Virus record (IMG/VR): IMGVR_UViG_3300009091_001004
Span: 1-63,815 of that record
DNA from: a virus
Strand: one strand, 5' to 3'
DNA length: 63,815 nt
Under the pieces are notes generated by a model. The model did not search any database. It was not told the DNA's origin and saw only the letters and a program-made list of their open reading frames with translations. Of the stretch, positions 51,775-59,930 are shown piece after piece. Numbering within the stretch: position 1 is the stretch's first letter; each line of letters starts with the position of its first letter. The position numbers and the translations under genes are program-made.

Positions 51775-51798
51775 ATGAAAGGAGGTGAGAAAACAAGC

Positions 51799-52368
51799 AT
51801 GAAGACAATAAATAGAAGGATACTGAGAATACTAGCTGTATTAGTAGTTCTTAGTATTACCGCTCTGGTTCCACTGACTGCTACGGCAGCCACTACAGCA
51901 GACATTACCATTACTGCTACACCTGAGTATGTTGCTATGACTCTCAGTAATAGTCCTAACACATGGGCAATCGGTGCTATCGCTGAAGCAACAACTGTCT
52001 ACTGGACAGCAGATACTTTAGTGCCAGCAGAACCATTAGTGGATGGCGATATGAAAGAAACCATTACTAATACTGGTAGCGTCACGTCTGATGTGACAAT
52101 TGAGTGCGCTAACTTTACAGGTGGTGTGGGGTGGACATTGTCACCAGACGAAACTCCAGGTTCCAATGAAGTAAACTTGAGGGCAGGAATCACGGGTATG
52201 GCAAACCTGGCAGCCATGATCCAGGTAGAAAATGCTCCTGCGGAACTTATCGACAGCCTTGCTGCATCTGGAACAAAAATGATGTGCCTGATACTGGAAA
52301 CAGGTACATTCACCGACGGAGTAGCAAAATCAGGTACGTCAACACTAACTATTGCTAAACACGTATAA
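51799..52368 (+). CDS. Secreted FTGGVGW-domain protein
   Basis: A 189-residue protein. Signal peptide 1-27 or so (ending ATAA), then ADITITATPEY, then a domain with ECANFTGGVGWTL and FTDGVAKSGTSTLTI that is nearly the same as the C-terminal domain of the 897-residue product. A WxL/TasA-like beta sandwich is a guess. ATG 51799 is set by GGAGGTG; the longer frame from 51775 begins inside that site. Confidence 0.72.
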   Translation: MKTINRRILRILAVLVVLSITALVPLTATAATTADITITATPEYVAMTLSNSPNTWAIGAIAEATTVYWTADTLVPAEPLVDGDMKETITNTGSVTSDVTIECANFTGGVGWTLSPDETPGSNEVNLRAGITGMANLAAMIQVENAPAELIDSLAASGTKMMCLILETGTFTDGVAKSGTSTLTIAKHV

Positions 52369-52463
52369 AGTTAAACAGAGTACAGGTGGAAATCCTGCAA
52401 AAGGTTTTGAGAGCAACAGTTTAAATGATTGCTAGAGCCATAATAAGAAAGGAGAGGATGTAA

Positions 52464-53612
52464 TTGCGAAAGATAAAGGTCATAACACTACTGGTGTCCG
52501 TTTTCGTCGTGCTTAGCGGCTGCGCGGGTACCCCGGTATCCCCAACTACGGAACCAACCGCCACAGTGGAGCCAGCAGCAACGGCAGGAACAGCAGTACC
52601 CACAGCAACGGCAGAGATAGCAGTGCCCATAACAACAGTAGGAACATCAATAGAGATACTAACAAACCCAAATCTGCAATTTATCTGGAATGTCCCTTAT
52701 CGAGATCCTCCGGAGTATAGTCTTAAGCTGGAGGCATCCGTACCGAGCTGTCGCTGGGAGGTCGTCTCCGGATCTCCTCCGACGGGGCTAACCCTCGGGG
52801 TTGACGGGAGAATAACAGGAATTGCGTCCGTCCTGGATGAGACAGGTACCTTTACAGCAAAAGTAACCAAAGGGCGGCAGGTGGGCACCAGGGTCTTCGT
52901 TTACAAGGTTATCGATGTCGTCTGGGTTACTCCCGGTACAGTAAATATAGGAAATTTCAGTCCAGGGTCCCGTGCAGAGTACGCTTTTCGAGTACACAAT
53001 GATTACAGCGTAATGAATGAACAGAAGACCGTTATTACTGACTCTACCGATATCCCGGATAGCCAGGGGTTCATCAGTGTCCCTATTCCGGTATCGCAGA
53101 AGCTGCATAACGGAGAACTGGACAGTGTGCTTTCTGTAGTAAGCAGCGAGCCCGCAGACAAACTAAGCTCAGTCAGCTATGACCCGGAGAAGAACATGGT
53201 TATAGTTTCGGGGTTCCTCCCCCTAACAAAGCGGATCATCAGTATCTCCTATGCCGCCGATTCCCTGTTCGGGGTCACCTACAAGGTTCTTGTCCCTAAC
53301 GGGGAGAGGTACACAGAGCTGATGTCCAAGGTGAAAGAAGGAACGATATCTGCTTTAGAGCAGTCTGAGCTGGATGCAACAAAAGCGTGGGTCGGAATGG
53401 TTACAGAGATGATACAGGTGAAAGAGACTCAGTTCGTTCTGCGCCCTCATGAGACAAAGTCGGTAGAGGTGGCTTTCGAGATGCCGGAGTCGTTCGTACC
53501 AGGAGTTAAACAGTTCAAGTTCCAGACATCCTCTGGGAGAGCCGCGAGAATAGCAAGTGGAGCCCAGTTAAACGTAGCAACAGCGGTGACCTGGATCGTT
53601 ACAATGAAGTAG
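52464..53612 (+). CDS. Lipoprotein with Ig-like domain
   Basis: A 382-residue protein with a lipobox (VVLSGC, Cys at about 19), a Thr/Pro/Ala-rich linker (about 22-55), a putative Ig-like domain (PPTGLTLGVDGRITGIA, about 95-110) and further beta-rich domains to the end. TTG 52464 follows AAAGGAGAGG. Likely a surface-anchored structural protein. The 95 bp before it hold no visible gene. Confidence 0.72.
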   Translation: MRKIKVITLLVSVFVVLSGCAGTPVSPTTEPTATVEPAATAGTAVPTATAEIAVPITTVGTSIEILTNPNLQFIWNVPYRDPPEYSLKLEASVPSCRWEVVSGSPPTGLTLGVDGRITGIASVLDETGTFTAKVTKGRQVGTRVFVYKVIDVVWVTPGTVNIGNFSPGSRAEYAFRVHNDYSVMNEQKTVITDSTDIPDSQGFISVPIPVSQKLHNGELDSVLSVVSSEPADKLSSVSYDPEKNMVIVSGFLPLTKRIISISYAADSLFGVTYKVLVPNGERYTELMSKVKEGTISALEQSELDATKAWVGMVTEMIQVKETQFVLRPHETKSVEVAFEMPESFVPGVKQFKFQTSSGRAARIASGAQLNVATAVTWIVTMK

Positions 53613-53643
53613 ACAAAAAAAAATAGAGGTTTAAGGCGGGAAG

Positions 53644-54546
53644 GTGAAAAAGTGGCTTCGAGTTCTCATAGCAGTAGTGTATGTGGTAGCCGTGTTGGCT
53701 ATCCCTCTAACTGCTCTTGCGTCCGAAGTAGCCGATATCACTATCACAGCTACCCCGATATTCACTGCAGGAATTATCAACTTCCAGGTTACCTATATCA
53801 ACGACCAACGCCTGGATTTCAGCTGGGGATATGGGATAGGCGCAACAAAAATCATGATCCGGGCGAAGTATGGAGACTATCCCAGTGATATACCAGATGA
53901 GAGCACAACACCAACAGACGGATATGAAGTTTATTATGGGAACGGGGTCACTGCAAGCGATACCTCGGTCGATTTTGACCAGAGCCCTGGCCCTATATAC
54001 ATTAAAGCATGGGGCCAGAAGGCAGATGGAACATGGTATACGACTGCTGATACCGGCCAAGAGGAGGGCATGGGGATGACACTACTGGCATTATCGATAC
54101 TGGCACTTGGGCTTACTGCAGCAATGTTTGCTACTAAAAACATGATGCTGGGATTCCCCTGCGTCATCTTCTGGGGAGTAATGGGCGGATATTCCTACAC
54201 CAGATCGAGTACAACCTGGGACTGGCAGTACCTGCTCTTCTTCGCTGCCATGGGAATGGCGATATTCTCTGCTATTGCCATGTATGCACTGCGGAAGAGA
54301 GATCTTGATCCTCCTAAAGGCGACTACCTGGACTCGGGAAGCTTTATAGACGAAGGACCGTCTCGCGGTAAAGGAGGACAGGGGGCTACTCTGGCTGCGG
54401 AGCCAGAAGAGTATGAAGAATATATGAACGATGATATGGATATGGTATACCGCCCGAGTAAACGGACCAAGGAACTGCACGCAAGAGCTGCAGCCCGGCG
54501 CTCCGGACAGGTACACCGAAAAGATTCATGGGGAGAATTTAAATGA
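53644..54546 (+). CDS. Exported protein with ADITITATP module and TM helices
   Basis: A 300-residue protein. Signal peptide about 1-25, then ADITITATPIF, the same strand that opens the product at 51799, followed by a domain to about 135. Then three or four TM helices (about 140-220), and a charged C-terminal cytoplasmic tail (KRTKELHARAAARRSG). GTG 53644 follows GCGGGAAG. It overlaps the next gene by ATGA. Confidence 0.7.
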   Translation: MKKWLRVLIAVVYVVAVLAIPLTALASEVADITITATPIFTAGIINFQVTYINDQRLDFSWGYGIGATKIMIRAKYGDYPSDIPDESTTPTDGYEVYYGNGVTASDTSVDFDQSPGPIYIKAWGQKADGTWYTTADTGQEEGMGMTLLALSILALGLTAAMFATKNMMLGFPCVIFWGVMGGYSYTRSSTTWDWQYLLFFAAMGMAIFSAIAMYALRKRDLDPPKGDYLDSGSFIDEGPSRGKGGQGATLAAEPEEYEEYMNDDMDMVYRPSKRTKELHARAAARRSGQVHRKDSWGEFK

Positions 54547-54866
54547 GAAATATTATAGTTGCCGTAACAGGATACCTTCTTCTGGGAGCTGCTGCTCTGC
54601 TTATATTTGATCGGGCAACCGGGAGAAGGATTACGAACAGGATAGCGGCCGCAACAGGTGAAACACAGGTCAGGATGACGGAAGCAGGGAACCCCATGGG
54701 GGCAAAGTCAGCCCGAGCCTTTTTCCTTATTTATATGTGGCTGCTCTGGCCCCTGGTGTTACTGGGATCATTAATAGGTAGTGGCAAGAAAGGAGATACT
54801 GTTAGTGGGAAGAAAGAAAATGGATCACGTAGCCAGGATACAGGAACAGAACCGGAGAAAAAGTAA
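54543..54866 (+). CDS. Two-TM membrane protein
   Basis: A 107-residue protein with TM at about 3-23 and 58-79 and a Gly/Ser/Lys/Glu-rich C-terminus. It overlaps the next gene by 62 bases, which seems real because both frames look well coded. Confidence 0.62.
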   Translation: MRNIIVAVTGYLLLGAAALLIFDRATGRRITNRIAAATGETQVRMTEAGNPMGAKSARAFFLIYMWLLWPLVLLGSLIGSGKKGDTVSGKKENGSRSQDTGTEPEKK

Positions 54867-55236
54867 GGCACGCAAGCTGCTCCTGGGGAACCCTTTATCA
54901 CGGAAAATAGTCGCAGCCAGAAGTCACGGTGCCGTGGTAAACGAGCTCTCGAATGGCTCTACTGCAGACCAGATTGGGAGACTGGATGAGCTGGTAGGAA
55001 CACACACGGTTTCCGAGAGGAAGATGAAGGAAGCCATCATGAGGAAAGCTCCCGGGGAAATGGACAAAGCAATACGGAAATTCCGTGAAGAAGGACGGAC
55101 CATTAGTGTAGAAACCCTTTGCGCAGAAGCCAAGTCCGATATTGAGTTCCGGAAACTATGCAGCAAAATAGGCCTGGAGTTATCGTGGTTTGAGACCCTG
55201 GCCAGCGAACGCATGAAGGTGCACGGTGTTGTATAA
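54805..55236 (+). CDS. Basic helical unknown protein
   Basis: A 143-residue protein, all helical and basic at its N-terminus (HVARIQEQNRRKSKARKL), without recognised family. GTG 54805 is picked since AAAGGAG lies 9 bases upstream; the GTG at 54781 lies before that site. Confidence 0.6.
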   Translation: MGRKKMDHVARIQEQNRRKSKARKLLLGNPLSRKIVAARSHGAVVNELSNGSTADQIGRLDELVGTHTVSERKMKEAIMRKAPGEMDKAIRKFREEGRTISVETLCAEAKSDIEFRKLCSKIGLELSWFETLASERMKVHGVV

Positions 55237-55263
55237 CGACGTGTCAGAACGGAGATGTGAAGC

Positions 55264-55803
55264 ATGAAGAGCGAATTCAAGGGAAACATTATCTCGGTCC
55301 GAGCAGTAGAGGACAGTATCCGGTCCACCCGGAAATACACCAAGGGAGCATTCAACCGCTCTCCGGAACTAGTTTCCATACAGGGCGGAAATTTCCCCAG
55401 CAAAACGGTAACAGAATACTATGAGGTGTACCCTGAGCTGGAAATCAGCTGGAATATGCTGGCAACAGATGCTTGGGCCCTGATCTGGGGAGACGTTACT
55501 CACATTGATATACGCTTCCAGTATGATTATCGCATTAACAAAGCAAAAATGGTCATTTACGGCGGAGCGGCAGTCATAAAAGAACTCTCTCGGGGAATAC
55601 CCGGCTTCAGCAGCGCTCTTGACGAGATTCTGAGGCTGGAGAGAGAACAGGAAAGACAGGAGAGTAATGGACATATCGCGGGAGACGGCAACGGGCACTC
55701 TACCCGGGAGAACGGCAGCGGAGCTCTTGCAGACGAAGCCATCCCGGGACAGATGGTGGATAATAGCAATCGGGTCAGGACTGGTCTTATCCCCCGTCCA
55801 TAA
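55264..55803 (+). CDS. Unknown protein
   Basis: A 179-residue protein with an alpha/beta domain (about 40-115; YYEVYPELEISWNML, IRFQYDYRINKAKMVIYGG) and a Glu/Gly-rich disordered end. Its last 137 bases overlap the start of the membrane polymerase-like gene. CGGAGATG precedes ATG 55264. Confidence 0.6.
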   Translation: MKSEFKGNIISVRAVEDSIRSTRKYTKGAFNRSPELVSIQGGNFPSKTVTEYYEVYPELEISWNMLATDAWALIWGDVTHIDIRFQYDYRINKAKMVIYGGAAVIKELSRGIPGFSSALDEILRLEREQERQESNGHIAGDGNGHSTRENGSGALADEAIPGQMVDNSNRVRTGLIPRP

Positions 55804-56890
55804 TAAAGCTTTAACAAACCTGACAACGAACAGCAGGGGAGAAGTCGTATTCTTCCTGCCCGCTTTCGCTTTCCTTCTCCTGATCATGGGGACCGGGATG
55901 TTTTTGCTCAATAATTGGGATAGGGTTAAGGTGGTAGGGTGGGGGAGCAGGAACATCACGGTCCCTCTTCTTATTATCGCTACTGCTATCAGTTTATCCG
56001 GAATTACTGCTGGCGGGACCCTGCAGGACAAGATCGCGCCGCTGGGAGCCGGGTTATCTTTCCTGGCACTGTATCTCGCGGCACGGGTGCTGGGCAAGGA
56101 TATATTCCTGCCTGTAGTTATCGGTGTCGTCGTTGCCGCTCTCGGTATCATCGCTTTCCAGATACGCACTCCCGGAGTATTCACTGGAGGGCTCGTATTC
56201 GAGGGGAACTTCGATGTGGCTACCGGGTTCATCCTGCTCGGCGCAGCATTGTTTCTCCATAAATGGCGCTGGGTACTGGTCAGCCTGGCTGTAGTCGCAC
56301 TGCTGGCTTCCGGGGCTCCCGAAGCGGTATTTGCTCTCGGGATGCTGACCCTGGTTGTGTTAGTACGAAGAGACTGGTCCAGGAGAATGCTGGTTTCCGT
56401 AGCAGTTGTGCTTATTGCCGCGATAGCCGGCCTTGTCACCGGATACGGACCAAAGCTGTACTCCTATGTCGCGGACTCCCTCAACTTTACTCCGGTCGCA
56501 CACTACGTTAGCCCGGAGGGGGTACCGACTGACATGTCTACTCTGGAAATCCGCATCCGGGTAATAAAAGACGCGATGAACAATATTAAGCCTCTGGGAG
56601 ACGGATTCAATCTTACTGCATTCCGGATCAGTACTGTTCATAACGTTCCCCTGATAATCGTGCAGCAGCTGGGATACCCGGGAATGATTGCCGGAGCAGC
56701 CTGGCTGTGGATAGCCGTATACTGCCTGGTAAAAACAAGATGGAAGTATGCCTGGTCACTGGTCTTGATACTGTCTGTTTTTGACCACTATATCTGGACC
56801 CAAATCGGCCCCTGGTTCTGGGCCCTGGTTGGAGTTTCTACTGCGGCTGCTGCAGAAATACGTAATGACCTGATTTTCAGGAGAAAGTAG
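55667..56890 (+). CDS. O-antigen polymerase/ligase-like multi-TM protein
   Basis: A 407-residue membrane protein with about ten TM helices and one large periplasmic-type loop (about 260-320) holding STVHNVPLIIVQQLGYPGM, like the HN...G.G loop of O-antigen ligase/polymerase (Wzy/WaaL) proteins. It would join glycan units at the membrane. ATG 55667 has CAGGAGAG in front and overlaps the previous gene by 137 bp; the first 50 residues are weakly conserved-looking, so the start is uncertain. Confidence 0.7.
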   Translation: MDISRETATGTLPGRTAAELLQTKPSRDRWWIIAIGSGLVLSPVHNKALTNLTTNSRGEVVFFLPAFAFLLLIMGTGMFLLNNWDRVKVVGWGSRNITVPLLIIATAISLSGITAGGTLQDKIAPLGAGLSFLALYLAARVLGKDIFLPVVIGVVVAALGIIAFQIRTPGVFTGGLVFEGNFDVATGFILLGAALFLHKWRWVLVSLAVVALLASGAPEAVFALGMLTLVVLVRRDWSRRMLVSVAVVLIAAIAGLVTGYGPKLYSYVADSLNFTPVAHYVSPEGVPTDMSTLEIRIRVIKDAMNNIKPLGDGFNLTAFRISTVHNVPLIIVQQLGYPGMIAGAAWLWIAVYCLVKTRWKYAWSLVLILSVFDHYIWTQIGPWFWALVGVSTAAAAEIRNDLIFRRK

Positions 56891-56895
56891 CAAAT

Positions 56896-57603
56896 ATGAT
56901 AACTGGAAAAGTCGTAGCTGTTATCCCTTGCTACCGCGAAGGTCCCCATATCGCAGACCTGGTAAAAGCAACACAGCCCCAGGTGGACTACGTAATCGTA
57001 GCAGATGATAATAGTGACGACGAGACCGTACTGAATGCTACTATGACTGGAGCCAGGGTAGTCACGCCCTCCCCGCATAATCCCCGCGGTGTAGGGGGAA
57101 ACACCTGGTCCGGCATCTGGTTCGCCTTATGCAGCGGTGCTGATATTATCATCACCATGGACGGTGATGGGCAGCATAACCCCGCGGACATCCCGGTCCT
57201 GGTGGAAGGGATAACAGAAGGAGCTGATATCGTGATCGGGTCAAGATTTCTCGGAGACTCGAGATCAATGCCTGCTCCCAACCGCTTCGCTAACGTTCTC
57301 CTTACCTGGATGGGTAATACGGGTGCGCCGCAGCAGATGAGGATTACGGATAGCCAGTGCGGCTTCCGTGCTTTCCGCAAGGAGGTATTCCGCGATATCC
57401 GCACCTCCGAGAACCGGTTCGGGTTCGTCGTAGAGATGATCATTAAGGCACGCAAGAGCGGGTTGAAGGTAGTAGAGAAACCGGTGACCTGCATCTACCC
57501 GGAAGATCCGTCTTTCGAGTCGTGGAAAAATAACGCCCGCCGTGGCGTCCAGCTCGTTGCACGTACGACACGCTGGAGGCTCTGGGAGAAATTTGGTATG
57601 TAG
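56896..57603 (+). CDS. Family 2 glycosyltransferase (dolichol-P-mannose synthase-like)
   Basis: A 235-residue GT2 enzyme: VIPCYREGPHI near the start, VDYVIVADDNSDDET, a DGDGQHNP metal motif, and DIVIGSRFL, all as in polyprenyl-phosphate sugar transferases. ADSQCGFRAF-like acceptor loop ITDSQCGFRAF is also present. No TM helices at its end, so it may act on a lipid carrier with a partner. Six bases after the polymerase-like gene. Confidence 0.88.
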   Translation: MITGKVVAVIPCYREGPHIADLVKATQPQVDYVIVADDNSDDETVLNATMTGARVVTPSPHNPRGVGGNTWSGIWFALCSGADIIITMDGDGQHNPADIPVLVEGITEGADIVIGSRFLGDSRSMPAPNRFANVLLTWMGNTGAPQQMRITDSQCGFRAFRKEVFRDIRTSENRFGFVVEMIIKARKSGLKVVEKPVTCIYPEDPSFESWKNNARRGVQLVARTTRWRLWEKFGM

Positions 57604-57630
57604 TAGGTAGCTGTTTTAGATGGATAGGTG

Positions 57631-57660
57631 TTGACAAATAAGCAGATATATGCACATAAT
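57631..57660 (+). promoter_or_regulatory. Promoter for leaderless PadR gene
   Basis: TTGACA 57631-57636, 18-bp spacer, CATAAT 57655-57660. The expected start of transcription is about the ATG at 57667, so the mRNA would have no leader. Confidence 0.7.
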
Positions 57661-57666
57661 TTTGGT

Positions 57667-58023
57667 ATGAGACGGAAGCCCGGAACACTTGTCCCGCTAG
57701 AGCATGAAATTCTCAAGGAAGCCATAAGACTGCAACAGCAAGGAGTTGACGAGTTTTATGGCTTTTTGATTAGACGACAAGTAGAAACAGTACGGAAAGC
57801 ACGCTCCCGTGGTCCCTTTCGCACTTTTCGTTCCCTTGTGGGATACGGAACACTCTACCGCGCCCTGGACCGGCTGTGCCGGCTGGGGTTCCTCGACAGG
57901 TACTGGGAGAACCCGGAGACCGCAGCCGCCCGGAGCGGATTACGAAGACGGTATTACCGGCTTACTAATAAAGGAAGCAGGTTCCCCAGCGAAATATCCC
58001 GTGGAGGTAAACAATGTTCTTGA
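57667..58023 (+). CDS. PadR-like winged-helix regulator
   Basis: A 118-residue protein: LEHEILKEAIRLQQQGVDEF, then YGTLYRALDRLCRLGFLDRY and YYRLTNKG, the winged-helix layout of PadR-type transcription factors. The C-terminal dimer helix is short. The frame upstream to 57628 overlaps the promoter, and no ribosome site is seen, so translation is probably leaderless. It sits inside the glycan operon and may control the genes that follow. Confidence 0.8.
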   Translation: MRRKPGTLVPLEHEILKEAIRLQQQGVDEFYGFLIRRQVETVRKARSRGPFRTFRSLVGYGTLYRALDRLCRLGFLDRYWENPETAAARSGLRRRYYRLTNKGSRFPSEISRGGKQCS

Positions 58024-58451
58024 AGGATGGTCTAAAACAGAGACAGATAGGCACCTTCGTCGGACTGCTCAAGATAATCATAGGTGGATTGAGTCCTTAT
58101 ATTAGCTGGCTCTCCTTCGCCCTGGTGGGAGTCATGAGTTTCTACACAACAATTAACCCACTTCTTGCAGCATACGGGATCACCCTGCCCTTCTGGGCAT
58201 TCTGCCTGATTCTTTTCTTGATTATCGCTGCTGCCGGCATGGTGGAATGGGTCTTCATGATGCCGTCCTACTTCAAGGCTAGCAATCACCAGGCATGGGA
58301 CGCTGGCGGCCCTTTACAGGAGAATATCGCACATATGCAGGAAGAACTGGATACAATCAAAGCCCTACTCAAAGCGCAGAACATCAAAGTGCAGAACAAC
58401 GAAGCACAGAACAGCGAAATGCAGAACAAGGAGGGAGAGAAAGATGAGTAG
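58014..58451 (+). CDS. Membrane protein with coiled-coil tail
   Basis: A 145-residue protein with two or three TM helices (about 20-85) and a helical tail ending in a repeat of Q-N-x-E-x-Q-N units (IKVQNNEAQNSEMQNKE, about 123-140). GTGGAGG precedes ATG 58014. Small DMT-like flippase subunit is possible but unproven. Confidence 0.62.
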   Translation: MFLKDGLKQRQIGTFVGLLKIIIGGLSPYISWLSFALVGVMSFYTTINPLLAAYGITLPFWAFCLILFLIIAAAGMVEWVFMMPSYFKASNHQAWDAGGPLQENIAHMQEELDTIKALLKAQNIKVQNNEAQNSEMQNKEGEKDE

Positions 58452-58998
58452 TATTACGCTGGCCCCTTTTGATGAAGGGAAACTGAACACCTACTTGAAG
58501 TGGGTCAACGACCCTGAAATCGGAGCTCTTATCGACCACGTACTCCCTGTGACACGTACCGAGCACAGCCAGTGGCATCTCCGGCTGATTAGTGATGCTG
58601 ATACCGTTGTTTTCAGTATCATGTCAACCTCTCACAAAGACATTACAGAAACCCCGGTCTACATCGGCAATGTCTGGCTCGTGGGCATCAACTGGAGACA
58701 CCGCAACGCCGAGGTAAGAATACTTATCGGAGAAAAGTATATGTGGGGACGGGGATGTGGCACGAAAGCCCTGGATCTGATTACTAGATTCTCTTTCGAC
58801 AGCTTGAACCTGCACAAGGTTTATGCTTATGTTCTCGAGGAGAACGAGCGTGCCGTGAAAGCATTCCGCGCCACGGGCTTTACTCCGGAAGGAGTATTGA
58901 GAGATGACCGCTTCCTGAATGGGAAGTATAAGAATGTTATGCTTATGGCCCAGTTACGAACGACAGAGGAAGCAGAGAGGGAAGTAAAAAGCAGATGA
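58444..58998 (+). CDS. GNAT acetyltransferase (RimJ/RimL-like)
   Basis: A 184-residue N-acetyltransferase. The acetyl-CoA site is seen in EVRILIGEKYMWGRGCGTKA, followed by AYVLEENERAVKAFRATGF, both typical of GNAT enzymes. In this operon it probably acetylates an amino sugar. It overlaps genes on both sides by a few bases, so translation is coupled. Confidence 0.87.
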   Translation: MSSITLAPFDEGKLNTYLKWVNDPEIGALIDHVLPVTRTEHSQWHLRLISDADTVVFSIMSTSHKDITETPVYIGNVWLVGINWRHRNAEVRILIGEKYMWGRGCGTKALDLITRFSFDSLNLHKVYAYVLEENERAVKAFRATGFTPEGVLRDDRFLNGKYKNVMLMAQLRTTEEAEREVKSR

Positions 58999-59930
58999 AC
59001 ACATATACATTCGACCGGCAATCAATCAAAGACGGTACATTACTACACGACTTTCCTGTAAACGTGATCGTGGAAACGAGTGCCTACTGCAATCTTAAAT
59101 GCATTATGTGCCCACATAGTAGCTTGAAGCGTGAGAAGGGGAACATGAATCTCGACGTGTTCCAGAAGATAGTTGATGAGGTAGCGAGCATAAATCCGGA
59201 TACCACTCTCTGGTTAGCTCTCATGGGAGAGCCCCTGATGAACCCGGGACGGCTGACCAGCATGATTATCTACGCCAAGAGACACGGGCTAACAGACGTA
59301 CGGCTAAATACCAACGGGCTGCTGCTGACAACCCTCTATGCAGAGTCTCTGGTAAGTCTTGGACTGGACTATATTTTAGTTAGTGTTGATGCCCACCAAT
59401 CCCGCACCTACGAAAAGATACGTGCCGGTGGGGACCTGCATAAGCTCACAAAGAACATTGAGTGCATTCTTGCCCTCCGAAACCAAAACCAGAGCAAGCT
59501 AAAAATAGTAACCCAGTTTATCATCATGGATGAAAATGAAACGGAAGTAGATGACTTCAAGGAGTACTGGCTGGAGAAAGGCGCTATCGTTAAAATCCGA
59601 CCCAAATTGAGCTGGGGCAACACTGTACCCGCCAGTAATCTAAACCTGACCCAGTGCGACCGGACCTATCCGTGTCCCTGGCTGTTGCGGACAATGTCCA
59701 TCCACTGGACCGGGAAGCTTGCCCAGTGCGACTTTGATTTTGAGGGAGAATACAGCCCGGGAGATATCACTAAGCAAACAATCCGACAGATCTGGCACGG
59801 GGAGATCCGCCGGAGACAATTAAGGCACTTCACGCGCGATTTCACACACCCGCTGTGCCGCACCTGTAAGGACTGGCAGGTCGGGAGATCCCTGTTCTTT
59901 GAAAAGGGAAAGGGAAGTGTAAATGGATAA
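58995..59930 (+). CDS. Radical SAM enzyme with SPASM domain
   Basis: A 311-residue enzyme with CNLKCIMC (CxxxCxxC) that binds the SAM 4Fe-4S cluster, GEPLMNP and NTNGLLL as the SAM-binding parts. The C-terminal region holds further Cys (CPWLL, LAQCDFDFEG, CRTCKDW), a SPASM-like auxiliary cluster domain. In sugar operons such enzymes modify sugars or peptides by radical chemistry; the substrate here cannot be read. Confidence 0.88.
   Translation: MNTYTFDRQSIKDGTLLHDFPVNVIVETSAYCNLKCIMCPHSSLKREKGNMNLDVFQKIVDEVASINPDTTLWLALMGEPLMNPGRLTSMIIYAKRHGLTDVRLNTNGLLLTTLYAESLVSLGLDYILVSVDAHQSRTYEKIRAGGDLHKLTKNIECILALRNQNQSKLKIVTQFIIMDENETEVDDFKEYWLEKGAIVKIRPKLSWGNTVPASNLNLTQCDRTYPCPWLLRTMSIHWTGKLAQCDFDFEGEYSPGDITKQTIRQIWHGEIRRRQLRHFTRDFTHPLCRTCKDWQVGRSLFFEKGKGSVNG

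Noticed and set aside
55369-56439. Long antisense open frame (356 residues)
   Set aside because: No ribosome site, low-complexity Thr/Ser/Arg composition, and it lies opposite well-supported genes. The same holds for the other minus-strand frames, for example 9416-10282 and 24464-25174.
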